Assembly (NCBI GenBank): GCA_951799405.1
Contig: OX637339.1
Coordinates: 18,042,001-18,106,000 of the forward strand
Source of the DNA: Agapetus fuscipes
Taxonomy: Eukaryota > Arthropoda > Insecta > Trichoptera > Glossosomatidae
DNA: 64,000 nt
Direction of reading: 5' to 3'
Shown: in pieces, positions 42,680 through 52,940 of the stretch
How positions within the stretch are numbered: the stretch's first letter is position 1
How the letters are laid out: every line of letters begins with the position of its first letter
The notes under the pieces: model-generated
Databases searched by the model: none
Seen by the model: only the letters and a program-made list of their open reading frames with translations
What the model was told of the DNA's origin: nothing
Program-made: the position numbers and the translations under genes

Positions 42680-42810
42680 CCCAATGGCATCTGTTGAACC
42701 ATGATCAATGTTATGGTCAAATGACCTGAGCGGGAATCGAACCATAGTTATTCTATTCCAAATACGCTAGAAAGATCGGTCACTTGACTCCCTCGGACAT
42801 AACACCGATA
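42680..42810 (-). mobile_element. Degenerate SINE-3 copy
   Basis: CAATGGCATCTGTTGAACC, GCGGGAATCGAACCATAG and CCTCGGACATAACACCG parallel the neighbouring SINE-3. Confidence 0.55.
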
Positions 42811-42845
42811 TTTCATCGGTTTTTCGGGCACATACAACTTGTGTC

Positions 42846-42972
42846 TTGTTTCTTGACTGATAGATTGGTATAAGGCTGACCACCCATACTGTAAAAAATA
42901 GTTCACTTTGCCAATTTCAGGGAAGGTCGGCAAGAGTTGCAGGGCTTATGTTCATTTAAGATTGGGTTTTTC
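42846..42972 (+). mobile_element. LINE-A 3' module, 3'-truncated
   Basis: TTTCTTGACTGATAGATTGG to TTAAGATTGGGTTTTTC. 12 bases (TGTCACCCCTGT) are missing before the CAGGG arm. Confidence 0.7.
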
Positions 42973-43072
42973 TTATTTTTTCTTCTCACTTCCTTATAAT
43001 TAGTTCACTCAGTTCAAATCAGTGAATCAGCACTTATTCAGTTTATCTTTAATGTAGCGATATACACTACTT
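42973..43072 (-). mobile_element. MITE-1 fragment
   Basis: CACTTCCTTATAATTAGTTC and TCAGCACTTATTCAG match the complement of the first half of 36093-36343. Confidence 0.6.
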
Positions 43073-43274
43073 TGGGAATCACTGTTATTTTGCGGCAGTC
43101 GTTGCCAACCATACGCTCACTTTATGTGACGAATCTTTGCACTAAAATTTAATCTTAAATCTTTATGAAAGTACTAAATATTTTTATTGACAACTCGACG
43201 GAAAGTGACGAAATTCTCTTATATTTCTCCAATAGATATAAATCTAGGAGGTTTTCCCTTTTATTTTAGTTCCA

Positions 43275-43516
43275 GTACCCTTAGTACGAGTTGCAAAACT
43301 TGAGAAAAGTAAAGTTTACGGAAAATATTAAAGAGTGATTTCTCCCAAAATCTGCCGTTTTTGTTTCTTACAATTTCTGGTCTTTGCAAAAGAGTTACAG
43401 TGATGAAGAAAATCAAGTTCAAACAAACAAAAACTGCAGATTTTGGGGGAAATCACTCTTTAATAATTGCCGTAAACTTTACATTACTCAAGTTTTGCAA
43501 CTCGTACTCAGGGTAC
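43275..43516. mobile_element. MITE-2
   Basis: Inverted arms of about 90 bp: GTACCCTTAGTACGAGTTGC... and ...GCAACTCGTACTCAGGGTAC, including ATCTGCCGTTTTTG / CAAAAACTGCAGAT. Near-identical relative at 62944-63184. TSD not clear. Confidence 0.8.
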
Positions 43517-43525
43517 AGTACACAA

Positions 43526-43741
43526 GTAAAAAAAAAATCACGTGAAAACTCAACATAGTGTTGTATAAAAAATCCATTGCAAATTAAACACTCCCTAGAG
43601 GCGCTGTTTTCGATTTCATATTCTTTTTTTTAAATAATATGGTAGAGTTTAGACATGAAGTTGTAGAATAGGATTACAGAAGTGTTTTCACACAAAATAA
43701 GGAAAAATATTTCGGATGTTTTTTTTTTCATAAGTGTTATC
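43526..43741. other. No recognised feature
   Basis: AT-rich linker. Confidence 0.35.
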
Positions 43742-43910
43742 TTTAATCTAAGTTGCAAAGATATATTGCATTCAATGATTCACATTGAACGCGTATACCT
43801 ACACAAGAAGTCACGTCTATAATATATTGTCTTAGTTGCAAAGATTTAAAATTCTTATTATCAAATGCACGCCCACAAAAAGAAACGTGTAAGTTCGCGC
43901 TTACAAATCG

Positions 43911-44164
43911 AGGGTGATCTGGCAATAAGTCCTATCTAATTTTTTGGTGTTTTTGATGTGTGATTTTGTCCTATGTTTTATTATAACAAAACTAGTAACC
44001 ATTTTCATATTTTGTCAAAATAAACAATAAACATTAAGAAAATAAACATTTAAGTATTTTTTTTTTTATAATCATGTAACTTGAGACAATATTTATTAAG
44101 CACATTTTAGTCTCTCTTGTAAAGTTGGCATTTTAGAGATAGGGGCTTATTGCCAGATCACCCT
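43911..44164. mobile_element. MITE, 254 bp
   Basis: Inverted ends AGGGTGATCTGGCAATAAG and CTTATTGCCAGATCACCCT; the second is extended by GGGG. Interrupts the module between its GCGCTTACAAAT and ATTCAGCATGTG blocks. Superfamily unassigned: no clear TSD. Confidence 0.75.
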
Positions 44165-44250
44165 AGATATTCAGCATGTGTACTTACAAAATAAAATCAA
44201 AACCTCAAATGAATGTCAACCCTGCAACTTTTGCCGACCTTCCCTGAAAC

Positions 44251-44466
44251 CAGGGGCGTGCATCCCATACAGGCACATGTGCCTAATAGGTAGGCAATAT
44301 ATGGTAACAAAACATTTAAGCTTGATATTCAGATTTAAAATTCAAAATTTGAGTTCGATTGGAGCCATCGTTAGCACTTCAGTCAATTTAAAATGAGTTA
44401 TTTTAGAGGAATGGGACAAAATATTTATTCTGAAATGTATTTGCTCATACCCTGTGCTCGCGCCTG
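44251..44466. mobile_element. hAT-type MITE, 216 bp, 8 bp target duplication
   Basis: Ends CAGGGGCGTGCA and (inverted) CAGGCGCGAGCA. Flanks CCTGAAAC (44243-44250) and CTTGAAAC (44467-44474) are an 8 bp duplication with one mismatch, as made by hAT transposases. Confidence 0.8.
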
Positions 44467-44568
44467 CTTGAAACAGGGCTGAGATTGGCAAAGTGAAGCA
44501 TTTTTACAGTATAAGTGGTCAATCTCATACCAACCTATTAATAAGTCAATGAAACAAAAGTGAAATCA

Positions 44569-44824
44569 ATCTAATCTAATCTAATCTAAGTTGCAAAGAT
44601 ATGTTACATTGGAGATTCACATTACATGCATTCTTACAACCAGACACGTACAAGTTCGCGCTTGCTCATGCCTCATATGAACCAACAACATAAAAACTAA
44701 ATCTCCAATGGACATACACCCTGCAACTCTTGCCGTCCTTTCCTGAGACAGGGGTAACATTGGCAAAGTGAATCATTTTTACAGCATGGGTGGTCAGCCG
44801 CATACCAACCTATAAGTCAAGGAA
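44569..44824 (-). mobile_element. LINE-A 3' module, full length
   Basis: ATCTAATCTAATCTAATCTAA to CCTATAAGTCAAGGAAC. Confidence 0.9.
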
Positions 44825-45335
44825 CAATTTTCGTAAATTTAAATGTTGCCGACAACTGATTTATATATTTTTCTTTATACTCTTATGTGAAAAAATGTAA
44901 AAAAGTCTATCACCTTGTTAGTTGTGTAAATAAAATAGAATAAAATAAAAAATAAACCGTCTACAGATGGCAGCTCAAAGAAAACTAAGGTAGAATGTAC
45001 ACCAAGTATAAAAAACACTAAATTTCAACTCGAGAAAATAAAATACCGAAAAAATGTATGTAATATAAAAAAAACACCTCTAGTGAGTGTATAAGTTTCT
45101 ATACATTTTTCTAGTAAACTCTAAGTTGTAGAGGGATTTTTTTATACTAGGGCGCTAGATTTTCCCGCATGTCTGCTTCAGTTCCTGTGAGGTAAATTGG
45201 AAGATTGCGTTTTGGAAAATTTCCACATTTTCTAGTTTTTTCCAGTCTTGCACCTTGTATTCCATTTTTCCTTTTTTTTCTTCTTCTTTATAGAAATTTA
45301 TATACAAATCGGGAACACTGCGAGTTCGCTAACCC
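44825..45335. other. No recognised feature
   Basis: AT-rich with an AAAATA-type patch near 44930. Confidence 0.4.
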
Positions 45336-45560
45336 TACTACGCTACTAAGCTACACATATAGTGTAACTTCTTGTCGCGTTTTTCTACGAAGGGGTCTTA
45401 TGTGGCGAGTGTAATCCATTTTCTTTTGGAAGGGGTCCGGCCTAACACCGTCTGTTGAAGTGGGGGTTTCCCAGCTCCCGAGGGGGCTGGTACTTATTTA
45501 TTGTGAGAGCTGAGTAAACCTTGCCGGAATTTTATTTTGGGCTTTTGAAATAAATACCGG
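45336..45560 (-). mobile_element. SINE-2, inverted copy lacking its head
   Basis: CTAAGCTACACATATAGTG to ATTTTATTTTGGGCTTT; meets an opposite-strand piece of the same family. Confidence 0.75.
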
Positions 45561-45660
45561 CTCAGGCTTCACAAGAAGAAGGAACCACTCCTCTCGGGAG
45601 CTGGGAAACCTCAGCTTTAAGTGAAAGTGTTTTTATATAAGGCCGACCCCTTAAAAATGC
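45561..45660 (+). mobile_element. SINE-2 piece, head-to-head with previous
   Basis: CTCAGGCTTCACAAGAAGAAG, CCTCTCGGGAGCTGGGAAACC, CGACCCCTTAAAAATGC: plus-strand SINE-2 middle. Confidence 0.65.
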
Positions 45661-46147
45661 AGTTTTTGTAATACATGGGATGTCAATCTCCCATGTATTA
45701 AAATTAATTAAAAATTTAAAAAAAAATGCAATAATCACACGAACCATCAAAAACCACGACAGAATATTATATTTAGAATATTCGAGCAAATACTCACGCA
45801 AAACCGAACAAGTACATATAAGTACCTACATCCAGAGACACAGGCGCACACAGACACATTCACACAAGTAAAAACACACTATCACACATTCGTAACAATA
45901 CCAAATTCTAGGGGGCGGTCACGTTTTGAGTAAATTGAGAGGAGGCCAGTTGTAGTTTTTGTTTTTAGACGAAGCTGGGGATAGAGCCCACTACCTCCCG
46001 CATATGTACGTGCTGGTCGGGTTGTTAGTCATGTAAAGCAGAGACCTGCTTTTGCCGAAAACTTTTGCGATAGGTTCTGTTGATTTTGTGGGGAAAACCA
46101 AAAATGAGGAGTGCTTTCCAAATGTTACATTCCGACATGTTTAAAAG
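45661..46147. other. No recognised feature
   Basis: Includes an inverted pair TACATGGGATGTC / TCTCCCATGTA near 45671-45698; otherwise nothing seen. Confidence 0.4.
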
Positions 46148-46410
46148 CAGGTCTGTAGGCTAGTGGTTAAGGCTTCGGACTCGTCATCCGAAGGTAGTTG
46201 CTTTGATTCCTAGATGAGCTCAATTTATTACCAATCCGTAGTCTAGTTACAACGCTTCGGACTCGTAAATGGATGGTGTTGTTAGTTATGTCTGTTATGT
46301 GTATGATGTCGTGGGTTAGAATCCAGAATCTATAGCGACTACCGTGCTTGCACAGGGCTCTTGAAGTGTGATTCACACAAGCGCTCACCAAATAAGTTAT
46401 CCTTATATTA
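46148..46410 (+). mobile_element. SINE-1, degenerate, with doubled tRNA-like head
   Basis: Two tRNA-like starts: GTAGGCTAGTGGTTAAGG at 46154 and CCGTAGTCTAGTTACAACG at 46236, the second with CGTGGGTTAGAATCC. The 3' end CAGGGCTCTTGAAGTGTG to AAATAAGTTATCC is LINE-C-like. Confidence 0.65.
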
Positions 46411-46414
46411 TTTT

Positions 46415-46667
46415 TATCTAATCTAATCTAAGTTGCAAAGATATATTACATTGGAGATTCACATAACATGCATTTTCACAAGCAGACACGTACAAGTTCG
46501 CGCTTGCACATGCAGCATGTGAACCTACAACATAAAAACCAAATCTCAAATGGGCATACACCCTACAACTCTTGCCGTCCTTCCCTGAAGCAGGGGGGAC
46601 ATTGGCAAAGTGAACCATTTTTACAGCATGGGTTGTCAGGCGCATACCAACCTATATGTCAAGGAAC
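46415..46667 (-). mobile_element. LINE-A 3' module, full length
   Basis: ATCTAATCTAATCTAAG to CCTATATGTCAAGGAAC; a 75-codon frame is intact. Confidence 0.9.
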
Positions 46668-46789
46668 ATTATTACAAAAAAACACTGATAATTTTCTTCG
46701 ATCACTAACACCACGCAACTATGCTTAAATACAGTGGGTACGACTTCTTACCGCTTCTCAGTTTGAAGTAAATACTGAAGTAGGATATC

Positions 46790-46876
46790 AGTTCCGACAC
46801 TCTTGTTTAAGATCAAACCTAAGCCTTCTGACATGGAACGCAAGCGTTCTACCAACTGAGGTATCGGCCGGACTAG
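46790..46876 (-). mobile_element. SINE-2 tRNA-like head
   Basis: AGATCAAACCTAAGCC, CATGGAACGCAAGCG, TCTACCAACTGAGGTATCGG. Confidence 0.65.
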
Positions 46877-46897
46877 GCATGCAACAATTACTCAATA

Positions 46898-46985
46898 TTG
46901 AGGATCTACATTTAATGCATTCCCACAAGCAAACACGTGTAAGTTCACGCTTACACGTACTGGATGTGTACTTACAAACGGTCGC
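46898..46985 (-). mobile_element. LINE-A 3' module, tail-side fragment
   Basis: GGATCTACATTTAATGCATTC to GTGTACTTACAAACGG. Confidence 0.65.
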
Positions 46986-47429
46986 CTAAAACTACAATAA
47001 TTGCCTTAATTTTAATTTTTCATGTATTCAAAAGCGTAGAATTATTGTACATGATATCTAATTGTTGTTCGATAGCAAAACGTTCCAACTCCAAATTCGC
47101 GATATTATTATTATTATTAGGGAGCCATCAAATTATCATAAATAACGATACAACAATAGCCTAAACCTCTCATCTCCATTTTGACACACAAAGCCTTCAG
47201 GTAATAACAAACGGCCCACGCTTTCCGTGTGTGTGTGCGTGCGTGTGTGTGTGCCACCCCTCGCTGCACACTCATGCCTGTCATTCTTGCATGTGAACAA
47301 TTTACCTTTATATTTTTTGTAAGCCTTTAATCTATAATGCTGCTAAGCTTTCACATTCTGAGTTCAATAGATATACATTTCAGATTTATTATTCTATCTC
47401 TTTTCATTCGTAGAAATCAATCAACCGTT
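46986..47429. other. Unrecognised; GT microsatellite
   Basis: A GT/GC dinucleotide repeat at 47228-47254 and an ATT run near 47104-47120; nothing else. Confidence 0.5.
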
Positions 47430-47835
47430 GGCCATCAAAAGATCATCCAGCCTTACAGCAACTGGGTCTTGTTGAGAATTGGCGCTTTGTAGCGACGACC
47501 AAGCCCATAAAAAGTCCGGTCGATAGCTCATTTGGTAGAATGCTTGCATTCCATGCCGAGAGCAAGGGTTCGATCCCCACAGAGGGTGTCAGAAATGATT
47601 TTCCGTTTCGGTGCCTATTTCATAACCCAAAATAAACACCGGCAAGGTGTACAAACCCTTCACAAGAAATGAGAACTAGCCCTTCTGGGAACTAGGTAAC
47701 CCCCACTTCAAGGTGTGAGGCCGTATACCTTACCCGTAAAAATGAATAACTCCCGAACCGCCACATGCGACCGCTTCGGGGATAACGCAGGCAAGAAGTT
47801 ACACTTTATGTGTAGCTTAGTTGAGTTTTTTTTTG
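47430..47835 (+). mobile_element. Mosaic SINE: SINE-1 core fused to SINE-2
   Basis: SINE-1 core (AGATCATCCAGCCTTACAGC to GCGACGACCAAGCCC) runs via ATAAAAAGTCCGG into the SINE-2 head (CGATAGCTCATTTGG, box B GGGTTCGATCCCC at 47566). It then covers the full SINE-2 body to TGTGTAGCTTAGTTGAG. The same junction recurs at 52213, 56666 and 59125. Confidence 0.85.
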
Positions 47836-47928
47836 CGTCAAACTATACTGTTCAAATGTTACTCTGAACCGAAAGTGATAAAAAAAATTGTGTGTAATGA
47901 AATAGAACCCACTTAAAAACAGAACAAT

Positions 47929-48130
47929 ATCAATCTAAAATCTAAGTTGCAAAGATATGTATCATTTGAGAGTCATATTAAATGCATTCCCACAAGCAGA
48001 CACGCATAATTTCGCGCTCACACATGCCGCATGTGGACCTACAATATAAAAACCCAATCTGAAATGAACATAAGCCCTGCAACTCTTGCCGAACTTCCCT
48101 GAAACAGGGGTGACATTGGCAAAGTGAACA
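47929..48130 (-). mobile_element. LINE-A 3' module, 5' part missing
   Basis: TCAATCTAAAATCTAAGTTGC to GGCAAAGTGAACA. Confidence 0.8.
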
Positions 48131-48492
48131 ATAATGTATCAAAATGGGTTGAAAGGTTTTGTTTTTCTATTTGATTGCGTTTTTGGCACACAGTTGCCGG
48201 GCATACACGCAAGAATGCCATGCATGGATGACTGCTCGTATGCTGTGAAGGGATATGAAGCATGTTGATTAAATTTCTCTCATACAGTAGCGCAGTCAAT
48301 AGACAGGACTGCCGGTCTCATCTCGCAGCAGACACGCGATTCTGCTCCAGAGAATATGGGTGGAAGCCCGCCGTATGCTCGGCACAAAGAATAGACAATA
48401 AACTTGGACATAAAAGGTTTTGGATTCATAACCACAATATATACATACAATGTTTTTGGTACCATATTAGTAATTTGTCTTTTATCTATAAT
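48131..48492. other. No recognised feature
   Basis: The upstream half of an open frame (48262 on) lies here but has no LINE motif. I regard it as flanking DNA read through by chance. Confidence 0.4.
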
Positions 48493-49230
48493 CTAGGTAA
48501 TTATCTGAAATTGAATGCAAGTAAGACGAAAGTTTTGATTTTTGAAAGAAATGAAGAAAATACGAACTACGAATTTAGAATAAACGGAATGAATGTTGAT
48601 GTGATAAATGAGTTTGTATACTTGGGAAGTAAGTTTGAAAAAGATGGAAGAATGACAGGTGAACTTGAAAGAAGAGTAATGAAGGGCAGGTGTGTACTGG
48701 GTGCCACAGCTTGTATCGCCAAAAATCAAAATATATCTAAAAATGCTCGATTGGCGGTACGCAGTGGCATACTTTTACCCACCTTGATGTATGGAAGCGA
48801 GGCCTGGACGGTGAATGAAAGTGAAATTAGTAAAGTCCATACTGTTGAAATGGACTTTCTAAGAAGTATGATTGGGAAAAAACGGAGTGACAGGGTGAGG
48901 AATGATTTTGTAAGAAAAGAATGTGGTGCAAAAGAAAGTGTGAAAGTGAAGATTAAAAGAAGTTTGTTAAGATGGTTTGGGCATATGGAGAGAATGAATG
49001 AGGAAAGACTGACGAAGAAAGTATATGTTGGTAAAATAGATGGATGTCGTGGTAGAGGAAGACCGAGAAAGGTATGGATGGACCAAATATCCGAAATTGC
49101 GAATGAATGGAATATCCAGAGTCATAATAAAAGAAGAGCTTGTATGAAGAAGGTTATGACTCTGGAGGAAATGAAAGAAGTATGCAAGGATAGAAAGAAA
49201 TGGCGGTTGATCTGTGATGTTGGCGGCTAG
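48493..49230 (+). pseudogene. LINE-A reverse transcriptase C-terminal part
   Basis: About 245 codons, open to a natural stop at 49228-49230. LKLNASKTKVLIF matches the RT palm segment just after the catalytic aspartates; the catalytic box itself is upstream and lost. Then INEFVYLGS, SGILLPTLMYGSEAW, LLRWFGHMERMNEERLT and GCRGRGRPRKVWMDQ follow, typical of RTE/CR1-like insect LINEs. The protein ends KKWRLICDVGG. It lacks endonuclease and most of RT, so it cannot move on its own. Confidence 0.85.
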
Positions 49231-49602
49231 GGTTTGTTAAAGTGAAATTGGTTTTTATGATTTAGTTTTTTATGTCCATGTATATATTGTTATTAATTGA
49301 TTTTAAAAAAATGTAATTTGTCATGTATGTTCCTTGACTTATAGGTTGTTATGCGGCTGACCACCCATAATATAAAAAATTGTTTCACTTTGCCAATGTC
49401 ACCCCTGTTTCAGGGAAGGACGGCAAGAGTTGCAGGGCTTATGTTCATTTGAGATTGGGTTTTTATATTGTAGGCCCACATGCGGCATGTGTTAGCGCGA
49501 AATTATACATGTCTGCTTGTGGAAATGCATTTAATATAAATCTTAAATGATATATATCTTTGCAGCTAAGATTAGATTAGATTAGATTAGATTAGATATT
49601 TC
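48493..49602 (+). mobile_element. LINE-A, longest copy, 5'-truncated
   Basis: Coding end 48493-49230, 100 bp untranslated, module from 49328 (TATGTTCCTTGACTTATAGG), tail of TTAGA units at 49570-49600. It shows the complete order of coding end, linker and module in one copy. Confidence 0.85.
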
Positions 49603-49785
49603 CTAAGGCCCGGTATTTTCAACTTTAGCTTATTTGACTTTAAACTGTTACAAAAAAAACTACCCACCATTGACATGAGTGCGTCCTTTTTTAGTCTCAG
49701 TATAGAGTCGCTATGCTAACGTTGAACATACTTGAACGTTGTTGCAGAGATATATTCAACTAGATTTATTAATTCAAATTATGTA

Positions 49786-49904
49786 ATGGGTGTAAGGCTG
49801 ACCCCCTTACCTGTAAAAGTAAATAGGTCCCGATCGCTACATGCCACATATTCGGGGAAAACGCGGCAAAAAGATACACTATATTTGTAGCTTAGTTGCG
49901 TTTG
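49786..49904 (+). mobile_element. SINE-2, 3' half
   Basis: GGGTGTAAGGCTGACCCCC to TTGTAGCTTAGTTGCGTTTG. Confidence 0.7.
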
Positions 49905-50079
49905 GAATGCCAACAAAACGTGTGTAAGTTAGCGCTTGCACATGTTGCATGTGTAGTTAAAAAATAAAAACCTATACTTTATATGGACAAAAACCCTGCA
50001 AGGTATTCCCTGAAACAGAAGTGGCGTTCGCAAAGTGAACAAAATATTCAGTTTTATAGCAACCTATAAGTCAAGGAAA
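49905..50079 (-). mobile_element. LINE-A 3' module, degenerate
   Basis: AATGCCAACAAAACGTGTG to CCTATAAGTCAAGGAAA, with a deletion around the CTTGCCGAC block. Confidence 0.65.
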
Positions 50080-50269
50080 ACATAAAAAAATAATATTCGC
50101 GCAGTAACCTCTTTAAAAAGTGTATTAAATTAGAAACATTTCTTTGGCTTTTCCCTAGCAACCCGGCTGTGTGACTTCAAAATTTTATATTAATTAAATT
50201 AACATAGTTTTATTTATATTTTGTATTGTTTGTGTATTAACACTGTGAAAATTCATACTGTTATAGTTT

Positions 50270-50461
50270 AAAATTTTGAAGGAATTCAAAAACACTGTTT
50301 ATTTTCACACAAATATATTTAAAAAGATTACAATCTTTAGAGTAAGTTACAAACGCGTTTTCGACCTAGAAGGTCATCATCAGACCTGATGAAAAAGATT
50401 GTAATCTTTTTAAATATATTTGTGTGAAAATAAACAGTGTTTTTGAATTCCTTCAAAATTT
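50270..50461 (-). repeat. Foldback repeat with hammerhead-like loop
   Basis: Arms 50270-50337 and 50394-50461 are perfect 68 bp reverse complements. On the minus strand the loop reads CTGATGA, T, GACCT-TCT-AGGTC, GAAAACGCGTTTG. That gives an ordered CTGATGA box, a stem-loop, a GAA box and a short self-complementary AACGCGTT, with the arms as a long outer stem. Confidence 0.8.
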
Positions 50462-50936
50462 ACAACTATAATAGTTTTATTTCACTATTTATAATTTTAT
50501 TTCTGTAAAAAACTTTGTTAATTTCCTTAAATACACACAATGGACTTTCACTGTGTAAGCCACCAAACCCTTAAAAATATTCAAAATTTTATTACTCTCC
50601 GATTTTTCCATTTCATTTGGTGTAACAATTCCTGAAAAAAAAAACATTTTGTTCAATATTACATAATTTATTTTTTACTGAAACACCCCAACCCTATTTC
50701 AACATAATCTTGTATTTATTCTATGTTTGTCAACTAGGGTTGGGACGAGCGTATTTTTTTTTCGTTTCCCTGCGAACACCATTAAGGGGAAAAATTAAAA
50801 ATATCCCGAAATAATCGCCAATCAGTCTTCAGGGACGCCCTTAATCCGATGGTAATCAGCCATCTTGGAAATTTAAGTGCTCCAGGGCACAACCAACTGC
50901 AATTTAAAAACACATACGGTTCAGCTCCGGCTAGAT
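50462..50936. other. No recognised feature
   Basis: AT-rich linker, no shared repeats. Confidence 0.4.
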
Positions 50937-51195
50937 TAATCTAATCTAATCTAATTTAAGCTGCAAAGATATATATCATTTAAGATTTATATTAAATGCA
51001 TTCCCACAAGCAGACATGTATAATTTCGCGCTAACACAGGCCGCATGTGGACCTACAATATAAAAACCCAATCTCAAATGAACATAAGCCCTGCAACTCT
51101 TGCCGTCCTTCCCTGTAACAGGGTGACATTGTCAAAGTGAACCATTTTTTACAGTATGGATGGTCAGCCGCATACCAACCTTTAAGTCAAGGAAC
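50937..51195 (-). mobile_element. LINE-A 3' module, full length
   Basis: TTAATCTAATCTAATCTAATT to CCTTTAAGTCAAGGAAC. Confidence 0.9.
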
Positions 51196-51257
51196 ATACA
51201 TTAATGTTGCAAAGAAAAAACGTTTACAGATTTGCTAAGAACATCAGCTAAGCTTCT

Positions 51258-51325
51258 CTGTATAATCTGTGTCGCAAAGATATAATATGAAATGTAAGAT
51301 TATATTATTACACGTGTAAGTTCGC
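51258..51325 (-). mobile_element. LINE-A 3' module, rearranged fragment
   Basis: TATAATCTGTGTCGCAAAG, then ACACGTGTAAGTTCGCGC, with the segment between deleted. Runs into a tRNA-like sequence. Confidence 0.55.
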
Positions 51326-51329
51326 GCTT

Positions 51330-51425
51330 GAATGGTCAAGGGGCTAAGGCGTTGTGCTCGTATTTGCGTTATTGACACTAACGCTGGTTTGAACCCGGCC
51401 TGCGTCATGTCCTTTCGACAATAAC
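51330..51425 (+). other. tRNA-derived sequence
   Basis: GGTCAAGGGGCTAAGGCG (box A-like) and GCTGGTTTGAACCCGG (box B with one change). A long variable region would make it Leu/Ser-like. Resembles the SINE-3 head layout (GTCATGTCC, CGACAATAAC follow). Confidence 0.45.
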
Positions 51426-51461
51426 ATCGATCCTGGTTCAACATAATATGTCATTGATTCT

Positions 51462-51715
51462 TTATAATCTATAATCTAAGTTGCGCAGATATATAACATT
51501 TAAGATTCATATTCAGTGCATTCTCACTAGTAGTCACGTATAAGCTCGCTCTTACACGAGCGGCATGTGAACTTGCAACATAAAAACCCAATCTGAAATG
51601 AGCATAAGCCCTGCAACTCTTTCTGACCTTTCCTGAAACAGGGGGAAATGGGTAGAGTGAACCATTTTTGACAGTATGGGTGGTCAGCCTCATACCAACC
51701 TAACATAGAAGTCAA
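51462..51715 (-). mobile_element. LINE-A 3' module, full length
   Basis: TCTATAATCTAAGTTGCGC to CCAACCTAACATAGAAGTC. Confidence 0.85.
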
Positions 51716-51734
51716 AGAATACAAACAAAAAATT

Positions 51735-51865
51735 AGTATAGGCTTAGGTTTACACGGCCAACTGCTGGAGATATGTTTTCCAGGATCTGCGGCAGTGGGC
51801 TGTGGAATCTGGAGCTTCTGGACGTTTTTCCCATGCCTATGATGGGCTTCTTCAGGGTGAAAGTG
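51735..51865 (-). repeat. Foldback-family unit with hammerhead-like core
   Basis: Minus strand: CCCTGAAGAAGCCCATC, ATAGGC, ATGGGAAAAACGTCC, that is a CTGAAGA box, a CCCAT/ATGGG stem and a GAAA-like box. Downstream GGATCCTGG-like blocks match the arms of 13476-13600. Confidence 0.65.
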
Positions 51866-51902
51866 CAATTATTTCTTAGACATGAGCAAAATGTCTAGAA
51901 GC

Positions 51903-52311
51903 TCCAGCTACACATATAGTGTAACTTCTTGCCTGCGTTATCCCCGAAGGAGTCGCATGTGGCGATTCGGGATCTATTTATTTTTACGAGTAAGGGGGCC
52001 GGCCTCACACCAACCATTTTCAGTTGAAGTGGGGGTGTTCCAGCTCCTGGGGCGGGCTGGTTCTCATTTCTTGTGAAGGCTGAGTACGCCTTGCCGGTAT
52101 TTATTTTGGGTTTGAAATAGACACCGAAACGGGAAATCATTTCTGACACCCTCGGTGGGGATCGAACCCTTGCGCTCGGCATGGAATGCAAGCACTCTAC
52201 CAACTGAGCTATCGATCGGACTTTTTACGATCTCGGTCGCCGCTACAATTCGCAAATTCTCAAGCAAGACCCAGTTGCTGTAAGGCTGGATGGATCTTTT
52301 GATGACCACTC
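51903..52311 (-). mobile_element. Mosaic SINE: SINE-1 core fused to SINE-2
   Basis: Inverted. SINE-2 3' end AGCTACACATATAGTGTAAC at the left, head ending AACTGAGCTATCGATCGG (52201-52219), then ACTTTTTACGATCTCGGTCG and the SINE-1 core to GGATGGATCTTTTGATGACC. Confidence 0.85.
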
Positions 52312-52672
52312 TTTTTTTTTTTAAAGAAACCCTGTGCGGGAGACTCCCTAGATTCTAGAGATTCTAGGGGTCTATGACACTTGTTTTAGTGCCGCAGAGG
52401 TGTACGAGCTTGGTCGTCGCTACAAAGCACAAATACTCTAGCAAGACCCAGTTGCTGTAAGGCTGGATGGACCTTAGGTGACCGGTCATTGGTAAAGTAT
52501 TATGAATTGTTCAACCCAGCGAAGAGCAAATTTGAAAATATAAATGGTATATTTTTTGTGCTCCGCCGGGATTCGAACCCACAACCTTCCCATTCAGAGT
52601 CCGCAGTGCTACCACTGAGCTACGGACCGGCCAGCTCTTTGGTAAAGGCTTATGATTTTTTTAACCCATACA
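52312..52672 (-). mobile_element. SINE-1, poly-A form
   Basis: Poly-T at the left (52312-52322), 3' end CTGTGCGGGAGACTCCC to GTGCCGCAGAGGTGTAC, core, tRNA part with box B complement GGGATTCGAACCC, ending GAGCTACGGACCGGCC. A core fragment of another copy (TTTGGTAAAGGCTTATG) follows. Confidence 0.85.
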
Positions 52673-52940
52673 TTTATTGGAAAAGCATTTCCGTTAGATT
52701 CGGTTCGGTTTTCCAGGGCCGGATTCGGCGGCGCGCCCAATTATGCCTTAATTTCATTACGCCCTTACTCAAGGGGTGAATTGGGCGCTTACAAATAATT
52801 ATTTTTAATTAAATCTCCTTGGTTCGGAATCCCTTTTTAAGCGATTTTTATAATGAAATTCCTGCAAGTCCGCCCTCTCCCATTCTTCCTCTCAACTCGA
52901 TATTGCGGTTTCCCATACAAACAACATGTGTAATTGTAGC
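52673..52940. other. No recognised feature
   Basis: Unique-looking, with GGATTCGGCGGCGCGCCC as a GC spike near 52721. Confidence 0.35.

Larger units (their letters stand above)
43742..44548 (-). mobile_element. LINE-A 3' module stack with two nested MITEs
   Basis: 43742-43825 is a tail-side fragment. From 43829 a second copy runs TTAGTTGCAAAGATT to TTACAAATCG, is cut by a MITE, resumes ATTCAGCATGTG to TTCCCTGAAAC, is cut again, and finishes CTTGAAACAGGGCTGAG to CCAACCTATTAATAAG. Confidence 0.8.

Noticed and set aside
48262..48492. Upstream part of the 322-codon frame as LINE-A coding sequence
   Set aside because: The first 77 codons show no LINE motif; the matching region starts only with LKLNASKTK.
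49570..49600. Interstitial telomere repeat
   Set aside because: Units are TTAGA/TTAGAT, not the insect TTAGG, and they are the regular tail of the LINE-A module.
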